A stretch of DNA of 34,061 nucleotides, taken from CAYGTS01 sp964352905 (lineage in GTDB: Bacteria > Pseudomonadota > Gammaproteobacteria > JAHCLG01). The position numbers and the translations under genes were made by a program. This document shows positions 24,986 through 34,056 of the stretch, piece by piece. The first letter of the stretch is position 1; each line of letters starts with the position of its first letter. Where the stretch lies: positions 1-34,061 of the forward strand of contig CAYGTS010000007.1 of NCBI GenBank assembly GCA_964352905.1, given 5' to 3'. Below the pieces are notes generated by a model. That model was given only the letters and a program-made list of their open reading frames with translations. It searched no databases and had not been told where the DNA came from.

Positions 24986-27451
24986 ATGTATTCACAACAA
25001 TTGCAAGAACAAGAATATAAGCGGTTAGCTGATAAATACTCACAGATTATTGATGCTATACAGATTAAACATGCCAAACCTACGGATTCTATTCGTGATG
25101 TTAATATGAACAAAAGGCAAGCTGTTGCAGATCAACAGCCTGCTGTAGATTCTAATTTACTTACCCCTTTCGAAAAAAGCACTTTGCAATTATTATGTGA
25201 TAACGATGTAATTAGTGGTTTGTCAGTAAATCAAATCGTTGATCTGGTTACAAATGTTACAACAGAAAATCAACTAAGATTTGTGCAATATTTATTAAAA
25301 GAAGGGTTGTTAAACCAGGATGCTAATTTTGATGTAATTAATATTTGGTTGGAAAATATTGGCGGGTATACAGAATTTTTTTGGGCTGATTTATCACAAC
25401 TAATAAGATTATCTTTAACTTGTAAAAACATTACTATTGCTAGGGAAAGTATAGCAACCAAGGGGGTTTTATCCTTCATTTTAAAAAATGAATATTTTTT
25501 GCTGGCATTTAATGCTTTGTATTGTAATAAGCTAAACTTTCCTTGGGAGTGGCAAGAGTTTAAAAATAAAATTTCTCTGCAACCTATTCAACAACTAGAA
25601 TCTTTTGAAATTGTTGTTGATGGCCTATTATCTCATGTTAATGATAATTCGCTTGATGAGGATAAAAGAAATACTTTGAAACAGGAGCTACTAGATAAAA
25701 TTAGCAGAAATGACTCATATGTTAAACATTTATTTAGTCGATCTAGCGTAAACCTAGAAGATTTAGAAAATGGATTCTTAAACGAAACATGTGATTTAGA
25801 TAGCGTGTATTCTGTTTTGCCATTATTGCTTTCTCATACTGATTTTAGCTGGCAAGAAATTAATAAAATTGTTAATGTAGCACTTAATTTATCAGGTGAT
25901 TTATCAGGTGATTTATTAGATTTATGTGAATCTTTTATTGCAGCCTTAGTTGAAAATTCCCGATTTCCAGCTTCACAAATTGCTACTTTGTTAACGAGTA
26001 TTAACGATAACCCTGCATTTGAAACTAATCATGATAAGCTTGCAGTAATCTATCGTTTAGAAATTGTCTTACGCTTTGGTAACCAAGTAAGTTATCGTGA
26101 GTTAAAAACTTGTGTAGAAAACGGATTTGCGAAGTTACCTGCTAATCTACCTCGTTGGTTGAATGAAGATTTAATTAGCAGAATAATATCAAAAGATCAT
26201 GTTGATATCATTACCCAACTTGTGAAGAGTGATTTAATTAATTCGCAAGATCAAGCAGCTATTAATGCTTTTTTTAAAGCTTCTACTAACAATGGTTATA
26301 CAAATGAAGATGGTTGCAAGACTCACTACAATTTCATTAGCGCAATACCGCGGGATATTTGGTTAGATCAAGGAAAAAGGAAGGAGTTATTAGATTATTC
26401 TGTAAATGCTGATGCAGCAGTTGAAGAAGATGATGCAGAAAATCTAATCATGGAAACTGCATCAGTTGTTGTTGTTGCAAGATTTTTAACTGAACTTAAC
26501 ATTGATATTATTCCTATGCTTAGTAAAATTCACAATAGGTACGATCTTGAATTATTATCACTTTTTGCAGATGAAGTTTTGGGGAATGCAAAATTAACCA
26601 CGCCTGAAAAGAAAGAATTAATAGGAATGGTTTCAGAAAATCAAGTGGATCCTAAAGATTTTGCGGTTTTTATTGGTTTTTTAGCAATACAAAGAAACTT
26701 CCCAGGGTATCATTTCAATCCAATGCAATTTTTAAGCAATAATAAAGTGCCTGCTACTGAAGATGTAAATATGACTGAAGAATCAGCGTATTCACAAGGG
26801 TTTTACTCTGAATTAGCGGGGAGTTTTAAGGAGTTTTTAACTCCTGTGGATACTGCCTTTATAGTAAATGATAAAGCATTTAAAGCAAAGATTGCGGTAC
26901 TTGAATTATTAGCTAAATTACCACCAGGTTTTGTTCAGGCTAATCATGCAGCGATTTTAGAATTGTTAGGAGCAGAGCACAAGCAAGTTTTTTCGCTAAA
27001 GCATTATCAAATGGTATACCTATTGTTATGGGTTTGCCAAAAGCAAAATGTTTCTGTTGATTTATTATCGCATTGTTTTCAAACGTTTACTCATAAAGAT
27101 CAAACAACAAAGATTGTCTTTTACGAATATGCCATGCTGGTTAATCATATGGATTCTTTAGATCAAGAAGCAAAGAATAGCATTAAAAAACTTTTCAGCT
27201 TAGTGTTACAAGGAAAAGGAGAGGAAATAATGTTAACTTTGCAATCATGCGCTGCTCATCCTGCTCCCTTAAAGAATAATCTTAATACTGCTTTAACTGC
27301 TGCCCAAAAAAGCACAGCAAGTGATTTAAGATCAGGCCCTTTGTCGTATAGAGAAAATTCGAATAATAGGTTTTTTAGCAGCAGTAGCAGTAGCAGTAGT
27401 AGCAGTAGTAGTAGTAGCAAGCCATGTGATGTTAGTTCACCTGCACCTTAG
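24986..27451 (+). CDS. Hypothetical 821-aa helical protein with C-terminal poly-Ser tract
   Basis: I do not recognise this large cytoplasmic-type protein. It starts at ATG 24986 after AAGGAAAATG. It is leucine- and asparagine-rich with many short helices, reminiscent of an alpha-solenoid (for example residues about 270-400). No enzyme motif, signal peptide or membrane helix is visible. A short internal duplication (LSGDLSGDLLD) lies near residue 305. The C terminus is low complexity, with 14 consecutive Ser codons (27377-27418) then KPCDVSSPAP. Large orphan helical proteins of this kind in Legionellales are often secreted effectors, and a polar C-terminal tail is compatible with a Dot/Icm signal; that is inference. 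It is upstream of pyrG, which has its own promoter. Confidence 0.72.
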   Translation: MYSQQLQEQEYKRLADKYSQIIDAIQIKHAKPTDSIRDVNMNKRQAVADQQPAVDSNLLTPFEKSTLQLLCDNDVISGLSVNQIVDLVTNVTTENQLRFVQYLLKEGLLNQDANFDVINIWLENIGGYTEFFWADLSQLIRLSLTCKNITIARESIATKGVLSFILKNEYFLLAFNALYCNKLNFPWEWQEFKNKISLQPIQQLESFEIVVDGLLSHVNDNSLDEDKRNTLKQELLDKISRNDSYVKHLFSRSSVNLEDLENGFLNETCDLDSVYSVLPLLLSHTDFSWQEINKIVNVALNLSGDLSGDLLDLCESFIAALVENSRFPASQIATLLTSINDNPAFETNHDKLAVIYRLEIVLRFGNQVSYRELKTCVENGFAKLPANLPRWLNEDLISRIISKDHVDIITQLVKSDLINSQDQAAINAFFKASTNNGYTNEDGCKTHYNFISAIPRDIWLDQGKRKELLDYSVNADAAVEEDDAENLIMETASVVVVARFLTELNIDIIPMLSKIHNRYDLELLSLFADEVLGNAKLTTPEKKELIGMVSENQVDPKDFAVFIGFLAIQRNFPGYHFNPMQFLSNNKVPATEDVNMTEESAYSQGFYSELAGSFKEFLTPVDTAFIVNDKAFKAKIAVLELLAKLPPGFVQANHAAILELLGAEHKQVFSLKHYQMVYLLLWVCQKQNVSVDLLSHCFQTFTHKDQTTKIVFYEYAMLVNHMDSLDQEAKNSIKKLFSLVLQGKGEEIMLTLQSCAAHPAPLKNNLNTALTAAQKSTASDLRSGPLSYRENSNNRFFSSSSSSSSSSSSSSKPCDVSSPAP
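27377..27418 (+). repeat. AGC/AGT serine-codon microsatellite
   Basis: Fourteen tandem AGC or AGT triplets, all Ser, near the 3' end of the 821-aa gene. Slippage would change the Ser number without shifting the frame. Confidence 0.95.
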
Positions 27452-27462
27452 CAGTGGTGGCC

Positions 27463-27490
27463 TTGTAACTTCACTCTGCTTTGGTACAAT
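27463..27490 (+). promoter_or_regulatory. Putative pyrG promoter
   Basis: TTGTAA (27463-27468) and TACAAT (27485-27490), 16-nt spacer, 47 nt before the pyrG ATG. It begins just after the stop of the preceding gene. Confidence 0.55.
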
Positions 27491-27537
27491 AGCCTCCCAT
27501 CTGTGCTCTTTTTGCAAACGAATCAAGGTTTAAATTT

Positions 27538-29181
27538 ATGATACGGTATATTTTTGTGACAGGTGGTGTTGTTTCATCCTTAGGTAAAGGCATTGCCATG
27601 GGATCGCTTGCCGCAGTGCTAGAGGCACGCGGTCTTAAAGTAACGCTACTAAAACTCGATCCTTACTTAAATGTTGATCCTGGCACGATGAGTCCTTTTC
27701 AACACGGTGAAGTGTTTGTGACCGAAGATGGCGCTGAAACTGATTTAGATTTAGGCCATTACGAGCGTTTTGTTCGTACCAAAATGACACGCGCTCATAA
27801 TTTTACTGCTGGTAAAGTTTACGCTGATGTATTACGACGTGAACGACGTGGTGATTACTTGGGTGGCACGGTACAAGTCATTCCACATGTCACTGATGAA
27901 ATCAAGCGCGCTATCCAACAGGCGAGTATTGGCGCGGATGTGGCGATGGTTGAAATTGGTGGTACGGTTGGCGATATTGAATCTTTACCCTTTTTAGAAG
28001 CTATTCGCCAAATGCGCATTGATCTTGGTAGTGCGCAAACTTTTTTCATTCACCTAACCTTGGTGCCTTATATTCCTTCGGCCGGTGAAATTAAAACCAA
28101 ACCAACGCAACATTCTGTCAAAGATTTGCGATCGATTGGTATTCAACCCGATATGTTAATTTGCCGTTCTGAAGAAGGTTTGCGTGAACAAGACCGGCAT
28201 AAAATTGCCTTATTCACTAACGTTGAAAAACGTGCGGTGATTTCCTTACAAGATGTTAATAGCATTTATAAAATTCCACGTTTATTACATGAGCAGGGTG
28301 TTGATAATATTGTGGTTGAGAAATTAAACTTAACAGCACAGCCGGTTGATCTATCAGAATGGGATACAGTGGTTAAAGCTGAAGCCAATCCCAAGCAAGC
28401 CGTCACGATTGCAATGGTGGGCAAATATATCGATTTTGCGGATTCTTACAAATCTTTAATTGAAGCGCTCAAACATGCTGGTATTCATACCCAAACCAAA
28501 GTTAAGATTGATTATATCGATTCTGAAATGTTAGAAAAACAGGATTGTAAAGCGCTAGCGAGCGCCGATGCCATTTTAATCCCTGGCGGCTTTGGGGAGC
28601 GCGGCATTGAAGGAAAAATTAAAGCTATTCAATATGCGCGTGAAAATAATATTCCGTTTCTAGGTATTTGTTTAGGCATGCAGTTAGCGTTGATTGAAAT
28701 TGCGCGGCATGTTGCTAACCTTCAGGATGCCAACAGTACTGAATTTAATACAGCAACAACGTATCCGATTGTGGGCTTAATTACCGAATGGACAACCCCT
28801 GCTGGAGACATTGAAAAACGCCATAGTGGATCCGATCTAGGCGGCACGATGCGCTTAGGGGGTTACCAATGTCATTTAACCCAAGGTAGTTTGGCGCAAA
28901 AATGTTATCAGCAAGAGGTGATCATTGAGCGGCATCGCCATCGTTATGAAGTGAATAGTCATCTTTTACCGCAATTAACCGCAGCCGGTGTGATGATTTC
29001 TGGGCGTTCGCGTGACGGTAATTTAGTTGAAATGATGGAGTTGCCTAGCCATCCTTGGTTTGTGGGGTGTCAATTTCACCCGGAATTTACCTCCAACCCA
29101 CGTGATGGCCATCCTTTATTTACGGGATTTATTCAGGCGGCTCTCACGCAAAAAAAAAGTCTAAAAATTGAAATAGCATGA
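27538..29181 (+). CDS. pyrG: CTP synthase
   Basis: This 547-residue enzyme makes CTP from UTP, ATP and glutamine. The N-terminal synthetase domain begins MIRYIFVTGGVVSSLGKGIA and includes KLDPYLNVDPGTMSPFQHGE and the GGTVGDIES block. The C-terminal class I glutaminase has the nucleophile Cys378 in FLGICLGMQLA and the His514/Glu516 pair in CQFHPEFTSNP, with the oxyanion loop PGGFGERG. Normal length. The stop is 9 nt before the kdsA start, and the pyrG-kdsA-eno-ftsB order is the usual gammaproteobacterial one. Confidence 0.98.
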   Translation: MIRYIFVTGGVVSSLGKGIAMGSLAAVLEARGLKVTLLKLDPYLNVDPGTMSPFQHGEVFVTEDGAETDLDLGHYERFVRTKMTRAHNFTAGKVYADVLRRERRGDYLGGTVQVIPHVTDEIKRAIQQASIGADVAMVEIGGTVGDIESLPFLEAIRQMRIDLGSAQTFFIHLTLVPYIPSAGEIKTKPTQHSVKDLRSIGIQPDMLICRSEEGLREQDRHKIALFTNVEKRAVISLQDVNSIYKIPRLLHEQGVDNIVVEKLNLTAQPVDLSEWDTVVKAEANPKQAVTIAMVGKYIDFADSYKSLIEALKHAGIHTQTKVKIDYIDSEMLEKQDCKALASADAILIPGGFGERGIEGKIKAIQYARENNIPFLGICLGMQLALIEIARHVANLQDANSTEFNTATTYPIVGLITEWTTPAGDIEKRHSGSDLGGTMRLGGYQCHLTQGSLAQKCYQQEVIIERHRHRYEVNSHLLPQLTAAGVMISGRSRDGNLVEMMELPSHPWFVGCQFHPEFTSNPRDGHPLFTGFIQAALTQKKSLKIEIA

Positions 29182-29190
29182 GGAATGATT

Positions 29191-30015
29191 ATGCAACTGT
29201 GTGGTTTTAATGTTGGCTTAGATCAACCGTTTTTTTTAATTGCCGGTCCTTGCGTCATTGAAAGCGAAGGCTTAATTCTCGATACGGCAGGTACACTCAA
29301 AGAAATTACCGATCAATTAAAGATTAATTTTATTTTTAAAGCGTCTTTTGACAAAGCCAATCGCACCGCAATCTCTAGTTTTCGTGGGCTTGGTGTTGAT
29401 AAAGGCTTGCAGATTTTACAAAAAGTAAAACAGCAGATTGGTGTGCCGGTCTTAACCGATGTGCATGATGACACACCGCTTGCAGAAGTGGCGAGCGTTG
29501 TTGATGTATTACAAACGCCGGCATTTTTATGTCGCCAAACCAACTTTATCACCAATGTTTGCAAGCAAGGTAAACCCGTTAATATAAAAAAAGGACAATT
29601 TTTATCGCCGTGGGAAATGCAGAGTGTGGCCGAAAAAGCTAAATCTACCGGTAATGAACAAGTCATGGTATGTGAACGCGGCTTTAGTTTTGGCTACAAT
29701 AATCTTGTCTCTGATATGCGATCGCTTGTCATTATGCGTGACACAAATTGCCCCGTTGTTTTTGATGCTACGCATTCCGTACAATTACCCGGCGGGCAGG
29801 GCAATACCACAGGCGGACAGCGAGAATTTGTTCCGGTGCTAGCACGCGCTGCCATGGCCGTTGGGATTGCCGGCATTTTTATGGAAACGCATCCCGATCC
29901 CGATAAAGCCTTAAGCGATGGCCCTAACAGTTGGCCACTAGCGAAAATGCTGGAATTACTCACGCAATTACAGCGCTTTGATGAGGTTGCGAAGGCGTTC
30001 CCATCCACGAACTGA
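29191..30015 (+). CDS. kdsA: 3-deoxy-8-phosphooctulonate (KDO-8-P) synthase
   Basis: This 274-residue enzyme condenses phosphoenolpyruvate with arabinose 5-phosphate to make KDO-8-phosphate for the lipopolysaccharide core, so the organism makes LPS. Family signatures: FLIAGPCVIESEGLIL, FKASFDKANRTAISSFRGLG, VPVLTDVHDDTPL, TPAFLCRQTNFI, VNIKKGQFLSPWEM, FDATHSVQLPGG, and the ending FMETHPDPDKALSDGPNSWP. I start at ATG 29191 since GAGGA is 7 nt upstream; ATG 29185 is too close to it. Overall length is normal, and it sits directly after pyrG. Confidence 0.97.
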   Translation: MQLCGFNVGLDQPFFLIAGPCVIESEGLILDTAGTLKEITDQLKINFIFKASFDKANRTAISSFRGLGVDKGLQILQKVKQQIGVPVLTDVHDDTPLAEVASVVDVLQTPAFLCRQTNFITNVCKQGKPVNIKKGQFLSPWEMQSVAEKAKSTGNEQVMVCERGFSFGYNNLVSDMRSLVIMRDTNCPVVFDATHSVQLPGGQGNTTGGQREFVPVLARAAMAVGIAGIFMETHPDPDKALSDGPNSWPLAKMLELLTQLQRFDEVAKAFPSTN

Positions 30016-30103
30016 AATAGTTACTGTATCGCATTACATTAAATATGCTATAATTCATGTACTCCATTACATCCTCTCGCCTATATTTATTTCAAATTAA
30101 CTA

Positions 30104-30132
30104 TTTCATAATTAAACCAACTTGCATACAAT
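30104..30132 (+). promoter_or_regulatory. Putative eno promoter
   Basis: TTTCAT (30104-30109) and TACAAT (30127-30132) with a 17-nt spacer, 37 nt upstream of the eno ATG. The -35 box is weak. Confidence 0.4.
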
Positions 30133-30169
30133 AGCCCATAACAATTGAATTATCAAAAAGGCTTTACTC

Positions 30170-31450
30170 ATGACCCGTATTAACTCAATCCATGCGCGCG
30201 AAATTCTCGATTCGCGTGGCAATCCTACTGTTGAAGCACAAGTCAGGCTGGATAATGGCATTTTTGCCATCGCTGCGGTGCCATCGGGTGCATCAACTGG
30301 TTCACGTGAAGCCTTAGAATTACGCGATGGTGATAAGTTACGCTATTTAGGCAAAGGTGTTTTAAAAGCGGTTGCGAATATTAATCAAAAAATTGCGCCC
30401 AAATTAATCGGCATGGATGTGGCGGATCAAGCTGCAATTGATCAAGCGATGTGTGATTTAGATGGTACTGAAAATAAATCACAACTAGGCGCGAACGCGA
30501 TTTTAGGCGTGTCATTGGCAGTGGCGCACGCGCAGGCTAAAAATCAAGGCTTGCCGCTTTACCAGTCACTTGGAGGAGACACTGCAACCACGTTACCGGT
30601 GCCCTTAATGAATATTATTAACGGTGGCGCACATGCTAATAATAATGTTGATATCCAAGAATTTATGATCATTCCGGTTGGCGCACCGAATTTTGCAGAA
30701 AGCTTGCGCTATGGTGTGGAAACTTTTCATGCGTTGAAATCAATTTTAGCTAAACAAGGTTATGCAACGGCGGTTGGTGATGAAGGTGGCTTTGCACCGG
30801 ATCTAAAAGCCAATGTACAAGCCATCGAAATGATATTATCGGCGGTGGAATTAGCTGGTTTTCGTGTAGGAAAAGAGATCGTGCTTGGCCTTGATATTGC
30901 TAGCTCAGAATTTTATCGTGATAATCATTACCATTTAGCTTCTGAAAATAAAAAACTCACTGCTGCAGAATTCACTGATTATTTGAGTGATTGGGTTAGG
31001 CAATATCCGATCATTAGTATTGAAGATGGCATGGCCGAAGACGATTGGCAGGGTTGGGCGCTGTTAACCCAAGCATTAGGCGATAAAATCCAATTGGTTG
31101 GTGATGACTTGTTTGTTACAAACAGCAAAATTTTACAAGAAGGCATTAACAAAAAGATTGCGAATGCGATTTTAATTAAGTTAAACCAAATTGGTACACT
31201 GACCGAAACCTTAGAGACAATCAAACTAGCGCAGCAAGCGCATTATAAAACGATTATTTCGCATCGCTCAGGCGAAACGGAAGATATCACGATTGCCGAC
31301 TTAGTGGTTGCCACGAATGCGCAGCAAATTAAAACCGGTTCTTTATGTCGCACCGATCGTGTGGCAAAATATAACCAATTATTGCGCATTGCTGATGAGT
31401 TAGGAACTCGGGCGAGTTATCCTGGCTTACGCGCTTTTAAACAGGGTTAA
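30170..31450 (+). CDS. eno: Enolase
   Basis: This 426-residue glycolytic enzyme interconverts 2-phosphoglycerate and phosphoenolpyruvate. Family blocks: IHAREILDSRGNPTVEAQV, VPSGASTGSREALELRDGD, NGGAHANNNVDIQEFMI, VGDEGGFAPDL, ISIEDGMAEDDWQGW, VGDDLFVTN, ILIKLNQIGTLTET, and SHRSGETEDITIADL with the following IKTGSLCRTDRVAKYNQL. All expected catalytic Glu, Asp, Lys and His positions are present as far as I can read. Normal length. It follows kdsA after 154 nt that contain a possible own promoter, and precedes ftsB by 14 nt. Confidence 0.98.
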   Translation: MTRINSIHAREILDSRGNPTVEAQVRLDNGIFAIAAVPSGASTGSREALELRDGDKLRYLGKGVLKAVANINQKIAPKLIGMDVADQAAIDQAMCDLDGTENKSQLGANAILGVSLAVAHAQAKNQGLPLYQSLGGDTATTLPVPLMNIINGGAHANNNVDIQEFMIIPVGAPNFAESLRYGVETFHALKSILAKQGYATAVGDEGGFAPDLKANVQAIEMILSAVELAGFRVGKEIVLGLDIASSEFYRDNHYHLASENKKLTAAEFTDYLSDWVRQYPIISIEDGMAEDDWQGWALLTQALGDKIQLVGDDLFVTNSKILQEGINKKIANAILIKLNQIGTLTETLETIKLAQQAHYKTIISHRSGETEDITIADLVVATNAQQIKTGSLCRTDRVAKYNQLLRIADELGTRASYPGLRAFKQG

Positions 31451-31464
31451 TGGATTAATCTCAT

Positions 31465-31749
31465 ATGAAGCCAGTACTCATTGCTTTAGTTGGTTTATTA
31501 GGTTTGCTGCAATTCAAATTATGGTTTCAGCACGATGGTGTTGCCTTGGCTTGGCATTTGCATCATGCTGTGGTAGCTCAACAAACTGAAAATCATGATA
31601 TGAGAGATCGTAACACGGCCCTTGCCGCTGAAGTAGTTGATTTAAAACAAGGGGTTGCCGCAGTTGAAGAGCGTGCTCGTACGGAAATGGGTATGGTTAA
31701 AAATGGAGAGACTTTTTACCAAATTGTGCAATCGCGCCAAAATTTTTAG
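31465..31749 (+). CDS. ftsB: Cell division protein FtsB
   Basis: A 94-residue bitopic inner-membrane protein of the FtsQLB divisome complex. One N-terminal membrane helix (VLIALVGLLGLLQFKLWF) is followed by a periplasmic coiled coil (QTENHDMRDRNTALAAEVVD) and the family ending ERARTEMGMVKNGETFYQIV. Length is typical. The position after eno is the standard one. The usual next gene, ispD, is absent here and replaced by an ATP-grasp gene 12 nt downstream. Confidence 0.95.
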   Translation: MKPVLIALVGLLGLLQFKLWFQHDGVALAWHLHHAVVAQQTENHDMRDRNTALAAEVVDLKQGVAAVEERARTEMGMVKNGETFYQIVQSRQNF

Positions 31750-31761
31750 GTTACAAGACAG

Positions 31762-33018
31762 ATGTCTAACTCAATACCGTGCCTTGCTTTTGTTGATCCG
31801 ATTATATCGCCTGCTTATTTAGTCAACGCGTTACGGCAAGCTTTTAATCAAGTCATACTTATCGCTGTATATAGTTTAGATCTTCCTGAGAGTGAAAAAA
31901 AAATTCGTTTCACTCCCACGTTGTTTGATCAAGTGATTTATCTTGATGCTAGTAATACAGAGAGTGTAAATCAAGCGTTATCGCAGTTGGAAGCGTATCG
32001 TGTTGATTATCTTTTTTATGGCTATGAAAGTAGCGTGCCGCTAGCTGATCAGCTGGCTAATAAACTTAAGCTAAACCATTCAAACGATAACAACACATCA
32101 GCATTACGATCAAATAAATATGCTATGCTAGAAGCAGTGAGAAAAGCAGGCTTGAATAGCCCGCACCAAATGCAAGTTGCACACCAACCCTTATCACAAG
32201 CACAACTCGCTGAACTAACGCATTGGCAATATCCTATTTTTATCAAACCGGTTAAAGGCTCTGCTTCATTTGGGTTGAAGGTTTGTCATTCACTTGATGA
32301 AATTAATACGTTTTTAACCGCACCTAATTTTGCTTTATTAGATGTTTCGTTAGCCGAACATCATTTAATACAGGAATATTTAATTGGCGAAGAATATTAT
32401 GTTGATACAGTAAGTTGGCAGGGTAAACATTATTTAAGCGGTATTTATCGTTATAAAAAGCGCGTCATTAATAATTTACCCATTTGTCTTTATGCCAAGG
32501 CTATTGATCCTGCGAGTGAGGAATGGCAATTGTGTCATGATTATATTTTCGGCGTACTGGATGCGGTTGGTGTTGAAAATGGTTTTGCGCACAGTGAGTT
32601 GATGCTAACGCAAAAAGGACCCTGTCTTATCGAAGTTAATTCACGCATTGCAGGTGCCTCAGGTTTCACCAATAAAATGGCTGAGAAAGCGTTTCACACC
32701 AGTCAGCCCCTCTTGCTTGCACAACTCATTACAAAGGGAACGGCGCAGCAAAATATACAACTACAACAGCCAACACTGTTAGCATTGCTTCATAACTGGC
32801 AGCCGCGGCAGATTGCAGCATTAAATACAGCGTTATTGGCAACACTGGATTCTTTTGTTGAAGCTTTACCATTAAAAGTGCCGGGTACAAAGTTGGGCAT
32901 ACCCGAAAATTTACTTGATACCGTAGCCTTCGTGCTATTATCGCACCCAGACGAAGCAATCTTAATGCGTGATTACCAACAAATGTTAGATTGGGAAGCT
33001 AAACAAGCACTTTTCTAG
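31762..33018 (+). CDS. ATP-grasp carboxylate-amine ligase (L-amino-acid-ligase-like)
   Basis: A 418-residue ATP-grasp enzyme. The N-terminal domain (1-115) is Rossmann-like. The ATP-grasp fold follows with SNKYAMLEAVRKAGLNSP, the nucleotide-binding lysine in YPIFIKPVKGSASFGLKV (Lys162), IQEYLIGEEYYVDTVSW, a substrate-side loop YRYKKRVINNLPIC, and the metal ligands in GFAHSELML (Glu279) and LIEVNSRIAGASG (Glu291, Asn293). This layout is that of L-amino-acid ligases such as BacD, which join two amino acids, and of related natural-product ligases. The product is unknown. It is followed at once by a DMT-type exporter gene, which supports production and release of a small molecule. It lies 12 nt after ftsB, where ispD is often found. 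Confidence 0.88.
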   Translation: MSNSIPCLAFVDPIISPAYLVNALRQAFNQVILIAVYSLDLPESEKKIRFTPTLFDQVIYLDASNTESVNQALSQLEAYRVDYLFYGYESSVPLADQLANKLKLNHSNDNNTSALRSNKYAMLEAVRKAGLNSPHQMQVAHQPLSQAQLAELTHWQYPIFIKPVKGSASFGLKVCHSLDEINTFLTAPNFALLDVSLAEHHLIQEYLIGEEYYVDTVSWQGKHYLSGIYRYKKRVINNLPICLYAKAIDPASEEWQLCHDYIFGVLDAVGVENGFAHSELMLTQKGPCLIEVNSRIAGASGFTNKMAEKAFHTSQPLLLAQLITKGTAQQNIQLQQPTLLALLHNWQPRQIAALNTALLATLDSFVEALPLKVPGTKLGIPENLLDTVAFVLLSHPDEAILMRDYQQMLDWEAKQALF

Positions 33019-33021
33019 GGC

Positions 33022-33909
33022 ATGGAGTTTATTTTGATCGTTCAATACAGTTATTCTCTCAGTTATATTCTACTTACAGCACTTTCAGCGGTGTTTATTA
33101 GTCATGCAGGAACGGTAGTGCCGCCAGCGCTAACGCTATTTATTGCCACATTGCTTTGTATACTCTTTTTTCACTTGTTTAATCTTAGCGCCATAAAAAC
33201 CATGTATTCACGTGTTTGGCAATTAAAATGGGCGTGGTTTAGGACGATGCTGGTGGTGACAACGATGTGGCTAAGTACTATTTACGGGCCAACCTTAATT
33301 TCACCAGCAAATTATATTCTGTTGTATTTTGTCTCATCTTGCTTATTAGGTTTTGTGACATCCGGGTATATCAAAAATAATCTTTATTATGGTATTGCGG
33401 TGCTAGGGATCACTATTTGCACTACTTGGATTTTATTTTTGAGCACGCCGGTGCCCGTTTCATCAGCAAGTGTGATCGGTATTTTGCTTGGTGTGCTAGG
33501 TGGTGCAAGTTTATTTTTATATAGTAAACAAAGTCATTGGTTATCACGAGAAGGACAATTAAGTGCAACGCAAGTTTTGGCAGTGCGCTTTTGGTTATCC
33601 GAAGTCGTGAGTCTCTTAATGTTGCCTGCTGATCCTTGGCAATATTTAAGTTGGTATGGCATGAGCATGATTTTATTAGTCGCAATAACCGCATTGATTT
33701 TGCCGATTTTTCTCTTTATTAAAGGTGTGTTAACGATTGGCGCTGAAAAAAATGCGATTTTATGTGGTTTAATTCCAACAACCACGTATGTTTTGCAATC
33801 GATTTTTTCCAAGGAACATAATATGAGTGTGTTGATCTTAAATATAGCAACCGCTTTTTTTATTATTTTGCCTTATCTTTACCGCTCGCCTGTGAAGATG
33901 CCAAAGTAG
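33022..33909 (+). CDS. DMT (EamA-like) family transporter
   Basis: A 295-residue membrane protein with about ten hydrophobic helices in two halves, as in drug/metabolite transporters of the EamA type. The start could be ATG 33022 or TTG 33034; only the latter has a well-spaced GGAG (33024-33027). Stops and starts with the ATP-grasp gene are 3 nt apart, so the pair is translationally coupled. Few sequence motifs are diagnostic, so the call rests on size and helix pattern (LTALSAVFISHAGTVVPPAL, then ISPANYILLYFVSSCLLGFV and IGILLGVLGGASLFLYS). Together they suggest export of the ligase product. Substrate unknown. Confidence 0.8.
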   Translation: MEFILIVQYSYSLSYILLTALSAVFISHAGTVVPPALTLFIATLLCILFFHLFNLSAIKTMYSRVWQLKWAWFRTMLVVTTMWLSTIYGPTLISPANYILLYFVSSCLLGFVTSGYIKNNLYYGIAVLGITICTTWILFLSTPVPVSSASVIGILLGVLGGASLFLYSKQSHWLSREGQLSATQVLAVRFWLSEVVSLLMLPADPWQYLSWYGMSMILLVAITALILPIFLFIKGVLTIGAEKNAILCGLIPTTTYVLQSIFSKEHNMSVLILNIATAFFIILPYLYRSPVKMPK

Positions 33910-34006
33910 GCGAACAGTATTACATCTCAGTCATTCGCGGCGAGCAAAGTTACACCTAGGGAAGCACTAATAATTTTGTGTCTATCGGAACGTTACCGAA
34001 TTTTAA

Positions 34007-34056
34007 CAGCAATTCCCGGTGTAGCGAGGAACAGCCATATTTGGGCAATCTCACAT
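34007..34056 (+). repeat. Interspersed palindromic repeat at window end
   Basis: Fifty bases identical to the reverse complement of 4-53. The stretch 33910-34006 before it holds only weak echoes of the repeat ends (GAACAGTATTAC, GAGCAAAGTTAC). Confidence 0.85.
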
